A stretch of DNA of 64,000 nucleotides from Pelodera strongyloides (GCA_036852015.1 JAANDG010000452.1:57748-121747); one strand, 5' to 3'. Positions 46,561 through 58,299 are shown, counted from the stretch's first letter. The notes: a model not told the origin generated them from the sequence alone. Translations and numbers: made by a program.

Positions 46561-47925
46561 TTCCTCAATTGTGATGTTTCAGCATATATACCAACTGAAA
46601 CTATTTGCCTATTTGCCGATAGAGTCACCATCACATCACCTAACATTTCGATGGAATGCAAAATGCTTCGAAGGGAACTCTTACTCCGGGGATAGCTCTA
46701 ACTTCTAACTCTCACCCACAATTTCAACTCTCACCGCTCTAACTCTCACTCTCACCATGGGGAGTGTTCGTTGGCGGATCGGGCGTCTGCTACCCTATGC
46801 ACTTTGCTTTAGTCTTTATCGTTTGCTCTTGCGTGTTATACAAACCTTCTGAGCACACAGAAGAGAGCAAAAGTCCAAAAGTCGGTAGCAGTTAGAATTT
46901 AACATCTTACGATCATTGTACTTATTATTTATTTATTCTTTTCCAAATAATAGTAATAATAAGTAAAATAATCTAAAAATTGATTAATCATTAAAGGATC
47001 GCATTCACTGCAAAATCATCGATTTTGTTCGAGTTGACTGTATTTAGAAACCGAATTATTTGAATTCCAACTCAGAATTCCTACTAAACTACCGCAGGAT
47101 CACAAACGTGTGCTGCTATCGGGAGTATGCAACTCTGCATATTAGCAGCTGCAGGCTACTCATACACGTTTCACCGATTCACTTTTCTACTTGCACCGAT
47201 TCCACTGCAAAGCCCGTTTTCTATCAGAACGTTTTCAAAACGAGGTTCACGGTGGGTTCTAAGTGCTTATGCATTGCACAATGAAAATCGCTTGAGTAAC
47301 AACACATGTTAGCTAATGTTCTTTGTTAGTCATCATTGTCCACGACACAGAAACAGGTTTTTTGGATGTCCATCAAGATATTGCTGGTCCAGAAATCTTC
47401 GTCCGTTGGTCATCATAAAGACATATGTGACCGTTACACGGCAATTCTACCCTTCTCCCTTCTCTACCGTATGCCTTTTGTTTACAAACAGTTCCAGAAA
47501 AGTAAACTTTTTGCATTCACTGCGCAGGACGCAGGATGGGTAAACATTCTTACATGGTGTATAACGGTATGAGCTCAGCTCATCCGGGATAAATAGTTTC
47601 AAAAGTATTAGACGTTAGAACATATGTTTAGAAGTTCCAGGCACCATAAGATTGGGAATATATCTTTTCATTGCTGCAATTCACAAACTTTCTGAAACAC
47701 CAAGTCATCGGCTTATAGTCATAGTGGAGGGTGCTCTGGCATTCGGTCATAATGAAGTTGCTTCACTTCCGTCCTTAAACGTTTTTTGCACCTTTTACAA
47801 TGAAAAACATTTCTCGATCTTTTCAGAAAGTTATTTAATTGTATTAGCAGTCGGACGAATTCGCCTGTACATTTTAACTAGGAAAAGGGACTATGGTGGG
47901 GGTTGCCCCGTTCTTTTTGAAACTG

Positions 47926-48065
47926 AGGCCGTATTCACCAACACACAGGGAGCCCTCCCTAGGCTCACGAGCACTCAGCACCTCTTCTGCTCTCGCACTC
48001 TCTACGCACTCTTTAGCTCCCTGGGGAGGCCAGGGAGGGGACCCTGCGTGTTGGTGAATACGGTC
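47926..48065. mobile_element. Short MITE with 26-bp inverted termini
   Basis: GAGGCCGTATTCACC at the left pairs with GGTGAATACGGTCTC at the right, extending to ACACACAGGG/CCCTGCGTGT, about 26 bases with two mismatches. If the ends are taken as AGG...CCT-like, CTG flanks both sides as a possible 3-base target duplication. The 145-codon open frame over it is an artefact. Confidence 0.7.
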
Positions 48066-49288
48066 TCTGATCAACCAAGTGATGCCTAACTTTTTTTTGC
48101 CCTATCACTCGATCTATGTCGCTTTATCTCTTCTTTATTTCCTCCTTTCTTTATCCCTCTATGTTGTCCCGCTGCCCTTTTTTTACAGTATACTGTGGGG
48201 GGTCGAGAAGAAAATATCGATGTGGTGTTCGGTGACGCCCAAAAATGTTTAGATTCTTGCGCCAGTGAGCGTATTGAGATATTTAATCTCTGACCTATAT
48301 TCCGAAATTCCGAACGCTAAGCTGCACTATTAAGTTCTTTGATTCGCTATCATCATCGTTTTCTTTATTAACCTTGTGGAATTACAATCGATATACTGTT
48401 GGTGGAAATTATTTCCAAGTATCTATATCATCTACTTTGATTTTTCTTTTTCATCGTCTCTCACGGCGTTGCGCTCTTTTAATGAGTATAATAAAATAAA
48501 ATAAAATGAAATAAATATATTATATATTCGGCGTGTCGCACACTCGACACGTTTGAAGGAGGAAGCTCACGAGAATTAAGGGATCACTTTCTTTCCTGTA
48601 GGATCAGCGGTAGTTTACTTGGCAATTCTCGACCGAGGCTCCCCGACATGCTCCCTCCTGGGTCCGAGTTCCACCAACGATGAGCCTCCTGCGATAGACA
48701 ATTAGCTCTACCGTTTAACGCACAACGGTCTACTTTTCGTTTCCAACGCTCGAAAACATCATCGAACCCGCCATATCTTTTGAGCGAGGTGGCGTGTTCG
48801 ATTCCCGCTACTGTCGAGTATTTTCTGTGCAAAATTTATTCCCGTTGTACGGTACCTTCCTTTGTCAATCATACAACTTATTTATTTCACGAGCTTTGGT
48901 ATTTCATTTCATTTCATTATTTTATTTCACAAGCTTTGGTACAAACATTTAGCTTTTTGTATATCACCAGACGGCTAACGTCGCCTGCAAGGCGACTTTC
49001 AACGTTTTAGATGCAGAAACAGTGAGCACACTTGTCTGAAACGTTTGGAACGTATCTTGAAAAATCATGGAATAGGTTCGAGTTCGCTTGCTCAACACTG
49101 GGCTCCGTTTCTCCTTTTATAGCCTCTTAGATATTCTAATTTTCGTTTCGTTCACACAAACAAAGTACCAAATAAACTGTTCTCCTTTATATATAAGAGA
49201 GAACCTACCGAGAATATTGTAGTAAACTAATAGGTCCAGGTGTTCCGACGGAAATCAATGTGTTTACAGATCACTTGAAATGAGATCA

Positions 49289-49463
49289 CTTAAACCGAAA
49301 TACCGGTCGGGTTTTGAAACAAATCGAGTAGACCAGCATTCTTACGCAGTATGCAAATTAGCATAAATTAGAATAAAAAATAAATTCGAGCGAATTAGCA
49401 TAAATACGTAAGCATTAACTTATACACGATGTGTTTCAAAAACCAGCCAGTATTTCGCTTTAA
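49289..49463. repeat. Inverted-repeat element, AAAGCGAAATACCGG family, copy 4
   Basis: TTAAACCGAAATACCGGTCG on the left; ATGTGTTTCAAAAACCAG...TATTTCGCTTTAA on the right. Confidence 0.8.
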
Positions 49464-51186
49464 AAAGCAAAGAGTCTTGAGCTATCGTTAATATTTTTTA
49501 TCTCTCTCCCCTCTCTCTAGTATAGCTCGCTTTCTTTTTTTGACCATGGTTTTGATTGGTCGACTGTCTCCGCTCAGAATGATGGAGGTATACTGTAGAA
49601 GACATTTTCTCAACTCTTTCTATCTCACTCGGTCTCTATTTTAGTCCTGCTACCTATTTAGCCCTGCACTTGCATCGTTTATTCTTGCATGTTGTGCACA
49701 ATTGCGTAAACTTTATGCACCGTCTAAGTCCGAGCCCAAAAGAGGAGCAAACGTTCTTTGACCGACACTAAATAGCACCCTGGGTGCGCCTAAACGGAGA
49801 GTTTCGGCGCAACAAGGTGAAACTATATGTGTCGACGAATCGAGATCGAATGTTTACACATGCTAACCGACAATATACGTGCGCAGGTACAAGTGTCTGA
49901 ATGATTTGTGGGTTAGTACTCAATCTACCGTAACCGAAACAAGCTACCCGCCCAAACTACCGTAATCGAAACAATCTACAGTAAGCAGAGCATAAAATAT
50001 ATATTATATATGTGGATGGTGGATGGTCGAGCAACCGTGCATCCGTTCTCTAACCAAAAAAAGCCAAATTTTCCTAATCGGATGCTCAAGCATGTCTACT
50101 GGGGGTGTCTACGCGTGTCCAGTGATATCCAAGCGTGTCCAATAGGTGTTCATGGGTGTCTGGGTGTACAGTTTGGGTACAGTTTGACTGAAGGCCAATG
50201 TGTCCGAGTTCGTCACCCGGCAAGAATGTCCCCTCTCTAACTATCACCCTGGGTGAGTCTTTGTTGGTCTTCGTTGGTCGAGTCGATGTTGATCTCTGTT
50301 CATATTTCCCTCTGCAGTCGCATCGTTTGCTCTTTCGTGAAAGGTAAACTATATGTGTACACACGCGTAGAGATATGTCCAAACGTCGGTAGTACTTATG
50401 TCTAGACTGATCACTCTTCTGATCTTAGTTATACCAACAATAGTCAGAATAATAAAAATCCGTCTCGTTCTAATAAGCAAGGTTGATTCCACTTGGGCAA
50501 GAATACAAGTTGAGGCGTGTCTCAACAGCATGCTAATTGTAAGTTTATTAGTATTTCTTTGAAGGAAGCATTCTGGTCGAGCTGTGACTCACATCGACAA
50601 ACAAAACCGTTGGAAATACAAAAAAAAATAATAATAAAAAATATGAGTAAGACAATTATTTTGTAAGAAAAATACAAAAAAAAATGGAGTAAGAAAATTA
50701 TTTTGTAGGAAAACTAACATTCTCAAGTTTACGGCAGACCGATGATTTTGTCATTTTGTCAATTTCAAACAGCAACTTTCATTTCCTACCCCAATCAATA
50801 CCACACATAAAATTTTGAATTCATGGCCAGCCGCTTCACTCAGCCCAGGAGCCAGACGCTCACCTACTAGCTCATTGCCAGATAGTCATACCGTATTAGT
50901 AAAGTAAAAATGCCCTCTCTAACGGATTCCAACTTTTGTAATACGAAAACGACTCAATTTTGTTGTTGAAGTCTAAAATGTGAAGAAAATTGACCAGCTT
51001 CTCCGCGTATCACTTTTTTTCTTTAAACATGGAATGAACGCGGCCCTCCAATCCTCCAAAGTTTTACAAGACTGAAGTTTGTTAACAAAATGTAGAGATC
51101 TATTTGACATGCCATCCTTGCCTGTTGCACTGAACGCTTTCAGGTTTCTAGTAACTAGTTCAAACACTAATTTTTCGAAGAGCATA

Positions 51187-51356
51187 ATGGGGTTTCCATC
51201 TATGCCAAAAACAACTGTGCGTTCCCTTCCAAGTATAGTATAGAACAATTTACCGTATTTTCCCTGAATTGAATATTTGACATGAGAAATTAATACATGG
51301 ATCTCGCGAAGTCGTAAAATGCGGTACATTTGTCCGGATACTTGGAAACCCCATAA
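51187..51356. repeat. Foldback, ATGGGGTTTCCA ends
   Basis: ATGGGGTTTCCATCTATGCC at the left and GGATACTTGGAAACCCCAT at the right are inverted; related to 21251-21515. Confidence 0.65.
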
Positions 51357-52075
51357 ATGGACGCGCGATCAGGTTGATAAGGTTGATGATGATAGAGTGA
51401 TTTCTTGGACGAAATAGGAGCCGTAACCCGTCAAAATTTGTTTGTTTGTTAGTAACGTTCCAATTCCATCATTCAACCGTGGTGCAGCATTGGAAAGACC
51501 ATCATGATTCTAATGGGCAGGGTTCGGGAGCCGCTGCTGCTTCTTTTTTATTAGAGTACGGCAACATACGATCGAAGTCACTACGACATGAAAAATCTCT
51601 ATAATGCGATTTCTTTTTCTCTGTCATGTCTTTCTTTCCTCTTGTTGTTTTCGTTCTATGTCTATTTTGTTTATACTGTAGAATTTCCATGCGTCCATTG
51701 CATTTCTGACAACTCTATCTCTGCGTTCATCTCATATTTGGCCGTCTCTCCCTCCACTCTCGTAGGTGAAGTTTACCTGGTACATTGGTTTGTTGTTTCA
51801 TCTTTTGCTCCTACGTGCTATGTAAACTTTTCGTAATGGTTAGGTGGAAGATTCTCTTGTACCGTCTCTTTCCATTGTTTGCACATGCGCGCCTAGCAGA
51901 CCGATCACTCAACGGAGGCTAAATGCATGTTTATCGCTTTAATTTATTTAGAGCAGAGGAAAAGGTTCATGTCATCGGAAAATTTACCATGTAAAAGTAC
52001 CATGTAAAAAAAGTTTCCCGTAGCCTGTGAGAAAAATACTTTATTCTGTAAACATCCAACGCAATTCATCATATG

Positions 52076-52195
52076 CAATTTATTTATTTATTTATTATTT
52101 ATTAAGTAACACCACATGATGTACATCACAATGAAAAAACGAAGAAAAAGTAGTATATAACTCGTCGTGTTGTCGTTGATTAGCAAACAGCTTTG
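52076..52195 (+). repeat. Dispersed repeat, likely LINE 3' end, copy 2
   Basis: TTTATTTATTTATTATTTAT tail, then GTACATCACAATG and GTATATAACTCGTCGTGTTG, as at 45469. Confidence 0.6.
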
Positions 52196-52830
52196 GTAAT
52201 CAACTTCCAGCAATCATCAGCAACTTTGGATAGATTGTTTGCCAAATAATCCTTGGAAGCGGACCGAATTTGGGGTATGAAAATGGACTATTCCCAGATA
52301 TTGTTTACATTCCAGGGCCCCGGGTGTATGTGAGAAATGAATGCAGGTGGGTGGGTACACGGTGCACCAGAACCAGGGTGCTCCCTGTGCACCCACATAT
52401 TGACACTCCATAATAAACAGTTCACCCCGGTGCAACTTTTCAGTGCAGTTCTGCGACGCCCGAAGACTACTCCTACTAGAGGGGCGCGAAATCCCTCTCC
52501 GGTTTCCATTCATTTCTTAAAGCGGTAAAGCGATTCGCTCACGCTTTCCAAACATTTATCCGCTTGGTATTTTCCCCGGTTTTACCGGTCACGTATCCTT
52601 CTTGCTTTTTTGTTGGGAAAACAAAGATGACTGAAATTTGCAATTAAAAAGAGGAAATCACATTTAAAATACGCCAATTAACTAACAATAAGACGGCGTG
52701 AGAAGCTAAAAAACAATGTAAAGAATGCAAAATTCAATAAAAATAACGAAGACATACCAAACCATAATTTCTAAACTACAAAAAACGTACGCTTGCTTCT
52801 TTTTTTTTGTTGCTTCATGGGCAACCAAAA

Positions 52831-53048
52831 ACCCCGATATGGCCCGATCAAGTCCTACAGAAAATCCGGCCTTGATCGGGGCCATATATGATATAGGGGT
52901 TTTCTGGAAAATAATCGGGGCCATATCGTATTTGTGATCGGGCTTTTTGCGGGGCTTGATCGGGGCCATATCGTTTTTTTTTTTTGGAAGAATCGGGGCC
53001 ATATGCGGATTTTTTCGAAAATAATCGGGGTCATATCGGTTATCGGGG
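52831..53048. repeat. ATCGGGG(C/T)CATAT repeat array
   Basis: Five direct copies at about 52874, 52914, 52959, 52992 and 53024 (spacing 32-45 bases), plus one inverted copy near 52834. Between copies lie T-runs and GAAAATA. The 137-codon minus-strand frame over it, with repeated MAPI, is a by-product. Confidence 0.75.
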
Positions 53049-53413
53049 TCTCCACTTTCCTGTGTATCCCCAACGCCCAACGTGAGCCATGTTGGCCCCG
53101 CCCTCTCTTCGCTCATTGGCTGTAGATTTCTTGCTATTGCTCCTCTGGGATATGAAGAAACATTTGTTAGTAGCTCTAAATGTGCGTTTGTTTTTGTTTG
53201 ATTCGGAATTGTTCTTGTTCTTCGGTTTCATTGAAAAATATTTTCCTTAATTTTACCCATATTGTTGTGAATTCATAAGTCAATATATGCCATTTATATA
53301 GTAGTGAATTCATAGAGTAACTACATATATGAAACCCTTTGATTTGAGTTTAGTTTTGGATCAGGGTTTTGTACCGTTATCACTTTCCTAGACTCTCACC
53401 TGAAGCACCGGTA

Positions 53414-55482
53414 ATGGACCTCACCGGTGAGACTTACTGTAGCGTATGTGGCGACAGTCCAGCTCGGAAACATTATGGAGTGATGGCATGCTATGGGTAA
53501 GAACTTACGCACCTTGCATTTGTACCTAAGAAGTATTTATTATTAATCTGATCGTAAAATTAAGGATATATACTCTAATGTTCGATTAAACCCTTTCCCC
53601 AATTACTAGGAACAGTTTTGTGTTTAGGTGTAAGGGCTTCTTCCGTAGGACAATACGTTCTACTCAGACATATATTTGTCGCTTCACACAGACGTGCAGT
53701 ATAGATAAAGGTATGCGGATTTATTTGTTGATACTTTGTAAAATAACAAAAATAAATAAAAACTAAATCATTGGACCTGCGCTCTACGCAAAGGGTAGCC
53801 GATTTGATAAATATAGCACCGTCAATTATCGGGTTTTACCCCAATTAATTAAATGAATCATTTATTATTTTGTTTGCTTTTTTGTTTATTTATCATATTT
53901 TAATTGAGTTTTTTATTTAACTTAATTAAGATAAAATGGCGTTGAAGTAATGGTAGTGAAATTTTAGATCAGCGGAACGTGTGTCGTTTCTGCCGTTTCC
54001 AGTGTTGCCTTCGTAGGGGGATGGAACGAGATGGTTCGATTTAAATTATTACTATAATGAACGCTTTTTAACAAATTACCTGTTTGCTAATCAACGGCAA
54101 CACGACGAGTTGCATACTACTTTTTTTCAACCGTGCGTTGTGATGCACATAATGTGATGTTAGTTAATAAATGAATAAATAAATAAAGGAGAAGAGTTCG
54201 TAACGTAGTGGTAAAATATAGGAAACGTCTCATCATTTGGATTATCTAAAAGACACACATTGAAAACAGTTTCATGTCAGCGAGCACTCTGTTAGAAACG
54301 ACGTTTGTTCTGTAGGCGTTGGCCTACGCTTATTTTTAATTGACTCATCTTCGCGGTGATATTTTCATTAGGATTTATTTTCTATTCCGTAATCAATAAG
54401 CTGGGTTAGAATGGCTGCGTGAATTTTACGTCTTGGGACTGTACATATTTTCTGTTTGATTTCAAAAATTTGATTTACCAGTTGATCATTAATCCGATGG
54501 AGATAATATGTCTTTTCAGCAATTCGTCCTGATCGAGATCTTATTGGGAAGCAGAAAAACAGAAGGAAGAGGTTAAAAAGGGAGGAAAGTCTGCCACTTA
54601 AACTTTACGACAGTTCGTAAGTTTTAAAGTTTTCTTTCATTTGTTCTGCTCGTCCGTGACTTCAACGTGTTAAAGGGTCAGGCCCACTTCAGGTAACCCA
54701 TATTTTTTATCAGTTCACCGGATTCTCCGTGTCAAATATAGTAGGATGCAATATTTTTTCCAATTTTCAGGCGCAACATTCACGCAGTTACTAGCAATTT
54801 ACCATAGACAGGCATACCCAACAATCTATCGCACCTGTCACGCCCTTTCGCGCCAATTGGCCAACCAGAGTCCTTACAGAAAATAAGGAAATATAAATAA
54901 CCGCGTAGTTCAGCCAGTTCAGCGTGTGTATTCGGACCATATTTGGCATAGATTTTTTACAACAAAAAAAATAACTATTTTCAATGACCTGGTCTTTTTT
55001 TCGGTATTATTTAATAATAATGGATATTGGTTAACAGTTAAAACAAAGAAAGAACGTCAACCAAAGGGAACCCTAAGACTCCGCACTTCATATCGCGAGA
55101 GTACTTCTTATTAGGGGCCAAATATACAGATGTATATTATAAAATTGATATGAAACCTAATATTTTCTTTAGAACATTAGACGAGGGATTTCTCGTTTCT
55201 TTCCTTGCTGAACTCCAGCACAGATGTGCAGCTGGGCACCCATCAGCCAAAACAACGATACCTTTTGGAATCGTACATGGTAAACAGGTACGGAAGGTGG
55301 CTTATTGAGATGTATTTGTTCTTGTTGTCGATATGTTGCAATTATTGTTGTTATCTTCGCCGTGATTTTTTTAGGTAATGTACGAACACTCACATTATTT
55401 TAAGATAATTAAAACTACGGCCATTCAATTGTCGCTGAATATTTTTCATCATATCGATGCACACATTTTAATGTGCCAATAA
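53414..55482 (+). CDS. Nuclear hormone receptor with DNA-binding domain and short C-terminus
   Basis: Exons: 53414-53496, 53628-53710, 53968-54033, 54520-54616, 55173-55287, 55375-55482; all GT..AG, frames join to 183 aa. Zinc finger 1: Cys9, 12, 26, 29, with CYGCKGFFRR as P-box region. Zinc finger 2: Cys45, 51, 61, 64, then RFQCCLRRGM, in which the usual Lys of FQKC is Cys68. The C-terminal extension AIRPDRDLIGKQKNRRKR resembles the HNF4-like nematode receptors. It acts presumably as a nuclear transcription factor. After it only about 85 residues follow, ending IDAHILMCQ, with no recognisable 200-250 residue ligand-binding domain. The CAATAAAT at the stop may serve for polyadenylation. Further exons beyond 55.5 kb were not found; repeats and an LTR lie there. 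Confidence 0.85.
54070..54190 (-). repeat. Dispersed repeat, likely LINE 3' end, copy 3
   Basis: Reverse complement of the 45469/52076 repeat: GCTAATCAACGGCAACACGA, TGTGATGCACATAATG, then AATAAATAAATAAA. It lies in intron 3 of the nuclear receptor gene. Confidence 0.6.
54670..54866. repeat. Left arm of a TTAAAGGGTCAGGCCCA palindromic element
   Basis: Matches the left half of 23010-23426 (TTAAAGGGTCAGGCCCACTT, GTCAAATATAGTAGGAT, ATTCACGCAGT) without the right arm. It lies in intron 4 of the nuclear receptor gene. Confidence 0.7.
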
Positions 55483-55572
55483 ATATTTAATATTTAATTT
55501 GTAAGAATAAGCTTATTTCACAGAATCAAACTTGCGTACTTAAATGTAATCGTAATTAAATGTAAATAAACG

Positions 55573-55782
55573 TTAAAGGGAGAGGCCCACGAGAAAAAAG
55601 TTTTCCTCAATTTATTTGCACAGAATGTCCGGAATCTCAGGAATATTACTGCGAAAACCGCATCTCTTTGCATCTAGAACTCCCAGATATATTCTATGCT
55701 AAACAGTTCGGCCAGGCACCGTAGTCTGAAACAATTTTTGCTCTTTTATGGCAGTACAGTATTGGAAACGCCCTGTTATAAT
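55573..55782. repeat. Left arm of a TTTAAAGGGAGAGG palindrome, interrupted by the LTR
   Basis: GTTAAAGGGAGAGGCCCACG and the following 200 bases match 33545-33750. The match ends near CCCTGTTATAATGG, just where LTR-like sequence begins. The other arm is not found before the window edge. Confidence 0.65.
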
Positions 55783-55845
55783 GGTAGTTATTCTGGTTCC
55801 CGGAGGTTCCAGAACTTTGACAAACACACAGTATTCCAAACACTA

Positions 55846-55851
55846 TTTATT
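55846..55851 (-). terminator. AATAAA polyadenylation signal in the LTR
   Basis: AATAAA on minus, about 295 bases after the TATAAGG box, at the position expected near the end of R. Confidence 0.5.
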
Positions 55852-56144
55852 GAGTCAAGAGTGTAAGGCAGTAGATCTGGAGTCTTCAGTCGTTGACGAG
55901 TCCGCGGGGGAAATGGGGGGCTCCAGGCCGCGCTACCACCACCCGACGACTGAGGTTTCTTCTCCCTCTCGTCGCTGGTCACTCCGACGCTCCGTACCAC
56001 CACTTCTTCAGCCGCTAGGGCTCAGCAGGAACACAGCAGTTTTTAGGGTCTGCCAACCTTTGTAGATCAGATCGGGTCGCGAACTAGAGTCAAACGGGGT
56101 CAGACTCCAGAGGGCGTGGCCATGCCTGCTCCCTGTGGAGAGCT

Positions 56145-56151
56145 CCTTATA
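56145..56151 (-). promoter_or_regulatory. TATA box of the LTR
   Basis: TATAAGG on minus, followed by GAGCTCTCC; upstream sequence to about 56396 would be U3. Confidence 0.45.
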
Positions 56152-56525
56152 TTCCATATGAATCCATGCTAATTACGTAATAGAAGTCCAATCTAGACAA
56201 TAGTGATTCCTAGTAAAACGAACTGTTTATAGTTACGATTCAACGAGTTTCAACGATAGGTTTATAGTTACGATTCAACGAGTTTCAACGATAGTTGGAA
56301 CATTCCCAAGACAGAAGTTCAATCTTCACTCTTCAATCTTTTCGTGTTTATTACTATGTTCTGTTTAACAGACCTCCCACAAAGTAATTGAACACACCGG
56401 TTCTCAAAAAAAAAAAAAATATTTTGCGAAGAAAAATTTTTTTATTGCGATCATATGGGGACATACAGAAAAATGTTCATATGGGGAGTATGTGTACTAC
56501 CTTTTGGGTACGGTCGCTTAATTCT

Positions 56526-57442
56526 CTAATTGTATTTTCGGTGGTGCTTTTTCGAACGATGTTTTCTCGTCTGGACATGAACTCCGTCCAGTTCCTTGCT
56601 GATGTTTTCTTCTGAAATTGTTGCTCTAGTTCCACCGATTTGCATCTCAACAGTCGCGGCGTTGGCCTGTTCCCAATGAGTCGCGCCAGCAATATCAGCT
56701 TCTCCATGAATTGAGTGATCGGGAGTAGTGCTGGTTTCGTCTCTTTGTGATCGCCATTCCTGAATAATCTACATACAGTAATCTGCCATTGTTTCACTGT
56801 TTGAATAATCTACATACAGTAATCTGCTATTACTTCACTGTTTTTTGGATAGTGATAGTGAACAACTCATAAGCTCTGTAGACTTTTTCCGATTATACTA
56901 ATTTACAATTTTACAATTTAATTTTACAATTTTTTTTTTTTTTTTTTTTTTTTTATAGAACCGAAGGAATTGAGGAATTGCAATTAATTGAAACGTAGCA
57001 TGCATCATGTAGGCATTCATCATTTAGACTGGACTGTTACCTTGGTTCTATCTTTCTCATTGGCAATTCCTTCCTGTGGATTTCCTTCTCCATGTTCGGT
57101 CGTTTCATTAACGTTGACATACTCTCTTTCCGTCACGTCTACCGCAGTGGCCACGTCGTCTTGGTCTTCCAGATGAGTGGGATCTTGATAGTCTGCTTCA
57201 GCCTCTTCGTCTCCCTTAATGTCCGAATTATTAGGTGTGCTGTATTCCTAATTAGCTATTGCTTGTCCGCACGTGTGAAGTAAGTGACTGATTTCGACAA
57301 TTAGGTAATAAGTAGAGCTGGTGCGATAATTTAATTATTGGATGATTTACCTGATTCATTCTTTATTGTCTATGTATGTGTTGCACGTACTGTGAATTGT
57401 TTATAAGTACTATTCTTATTGCGTTTAAACCGTTAACCCGCT

Positions 57443-57477
<35 letters not shown>

Positions 57478-58184
57478 TCCTATGTCACCATGGCATTTTC
57501 TTGTGAAAATTCCATGTTGACGTCGTCCGCTGTATCTCCATTATATTCCTTAAGTAGCGTTTCCTCTTCTTCCCTATTCTTTTTCTTGTTCTTTGTCGCT
57601 TCGTAGCATAGTATCAGGTGATGATTCAGCCCACAACCCGGGCATCGAGATATCTTGGCACACGTGTCAGAATGTCCTGAATTTATTTCTCTTATTCAAT
57701 TCTGCACGGCATAATCAATAAATAAATTTAATTTCTTTATGTACTACCACTATTTGTCATTTTATGTGCAATATGTGGAAGCATAGAACTTACTTTTGAG
57801 GCATATTACACATATGCCGTTCAAGTCGCAAACATCGAATCTCTCTTCTACTTCTGCAATGTCGCTCAAATGCCGATAGGTACTGTGTTTCCTTCCACAG
57901 TTACGAATCATGCAGTTTCTTCTCTTGTGCTCTTGTGCTTGGCGGCGACGGAGCAGATTGGCAACTAAATTGAATTGTGTACATCCTTGGGATTTATTTT
58001 TATTTTTATTAATAGACCGAGAACGTCTACCGGTTCTCGTCGTTCTCATATAGTCACTGGTGACTATCAGTGTATATTATCTATACAGTAGCGGAGATGC
58101 TGAACCGGGTTAGTTAAGTACCGTACCTCTTGTGGAGTACATTCGACGATTTGGGTCTTCGGGGTCCGGTGGTCTTGCGTTCAT
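56526..58184 (-). CDS. Spliced third ORF with three gag-like zinc knuckles, 318 aa
   Basis: Exons on minus: 58184-58127, 58063-57794, 57676-57489, 57247-57041, 56759-56526. Four GT..AG introns (63-281 nt) join in consistent phase to 318 aa plus stop; AATAAA follows about 80 bases later. Residues 25-65 are basic. Three Cys/His clusters follow: C-x4-C-x3-H-x4-H (70-84), C-x2-C-x3-H-x3-C (104-115), C-x2-C-x3-H-x4-C (121-133, CPGCGLNHHLILC). Cluster spacing (19 and 5 residues) parallels that of the Gag at 62322-63992 (18 and 4). The C-terminal 180 residues are mostly acidic and polar, then basic at the very end (RKHRSKKHHRKYN). No membrane segment, so not an envelope. It starts 115 bases after pol's stop on the same strand. 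Two introns contain runs of more than 20 A. Nucleic-acid binding is inferred; biological role unknown. Confidence 0.7.
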
Positions 58185-58299
58185 CGCGGTGGTGGTGGCT
58201 GGTTGTATATGTCCTTTCACCGTTTCCCGACCTTTATATTGGTTCCTTTTGCATGTTAATTTTTATGCAAAAATGTGTTTCTCATTCTTTCTTTTTTTT

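Larger units (their letters stand above)
43559..46700. other. Repeat-rich region with a decayed RING fragment
   Basis: No intact gene supported. It holds a possible 3' fragment of the non-LTR family near 43590-43770, RING-like debris (44437-45130), a LINE-type 3' tail repeat (45469-45655), a GT tract (45778-45855) and a diverged relative of the 527-bp unit interrupted by a foldback (45850-46560). Confidence 0.5.
46700..53413. other. Long region without a supported gene
   Basis: Both strands were read for exons, and nothing joins into a credible gene. It carries CTCTAACTCTCAC simple sequence (about 46690-46760), MITE-like elements (47926-48065, 49289-49463), a foldback (51187-51356), a LINE-tail repeat (52076-52195) and an ATCGGGGCCATAT repeat (52831-53048). 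A fragment at 49130-49200 matches the tail of the tRNA-derived repeat. The rest is unexplained AT-rich sequence. Confidence 0.5.
55783..56396 (-). mobile_element. LTR-like sequence, probable 3' LTR of the BEL element
   Basis: Read on minus it begins near TGTGTTCAATTACTTTG (56396), has a TATAAGG box at about 56151-56145, then about 300 bases, then AATAAA (55851-55846) and a short tail ending near 55783. The order fits U3 (promoter), R and U5 (polyadenylation) of an LTR. It lies downstream of pol on the same strand. Boundaries are approximate and no second LTR is in the window to confirm it. Confidence 0.55.

Noticed and set aside
47652..48089. 145-codon plus frame
   Set aside because: Its second half is the MITE at 47926-48065, and the first half has no recognisable domain or splice context.
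48580..48830. tRNA-like pieces with TTCGATTCCCGC
   Set aside because: No complete cloverleaf could be drawn on either strand; perhaps another decayed tRNA-derived repeat.
52706..53116. 137-codon minus frame with repeated MAPI motif
   Set aside because: It follows the ATCGGGGCCATAT DNA repeat; spacing between copies is irregular and T-runs interrupt it, so it is unlikely to be protein.
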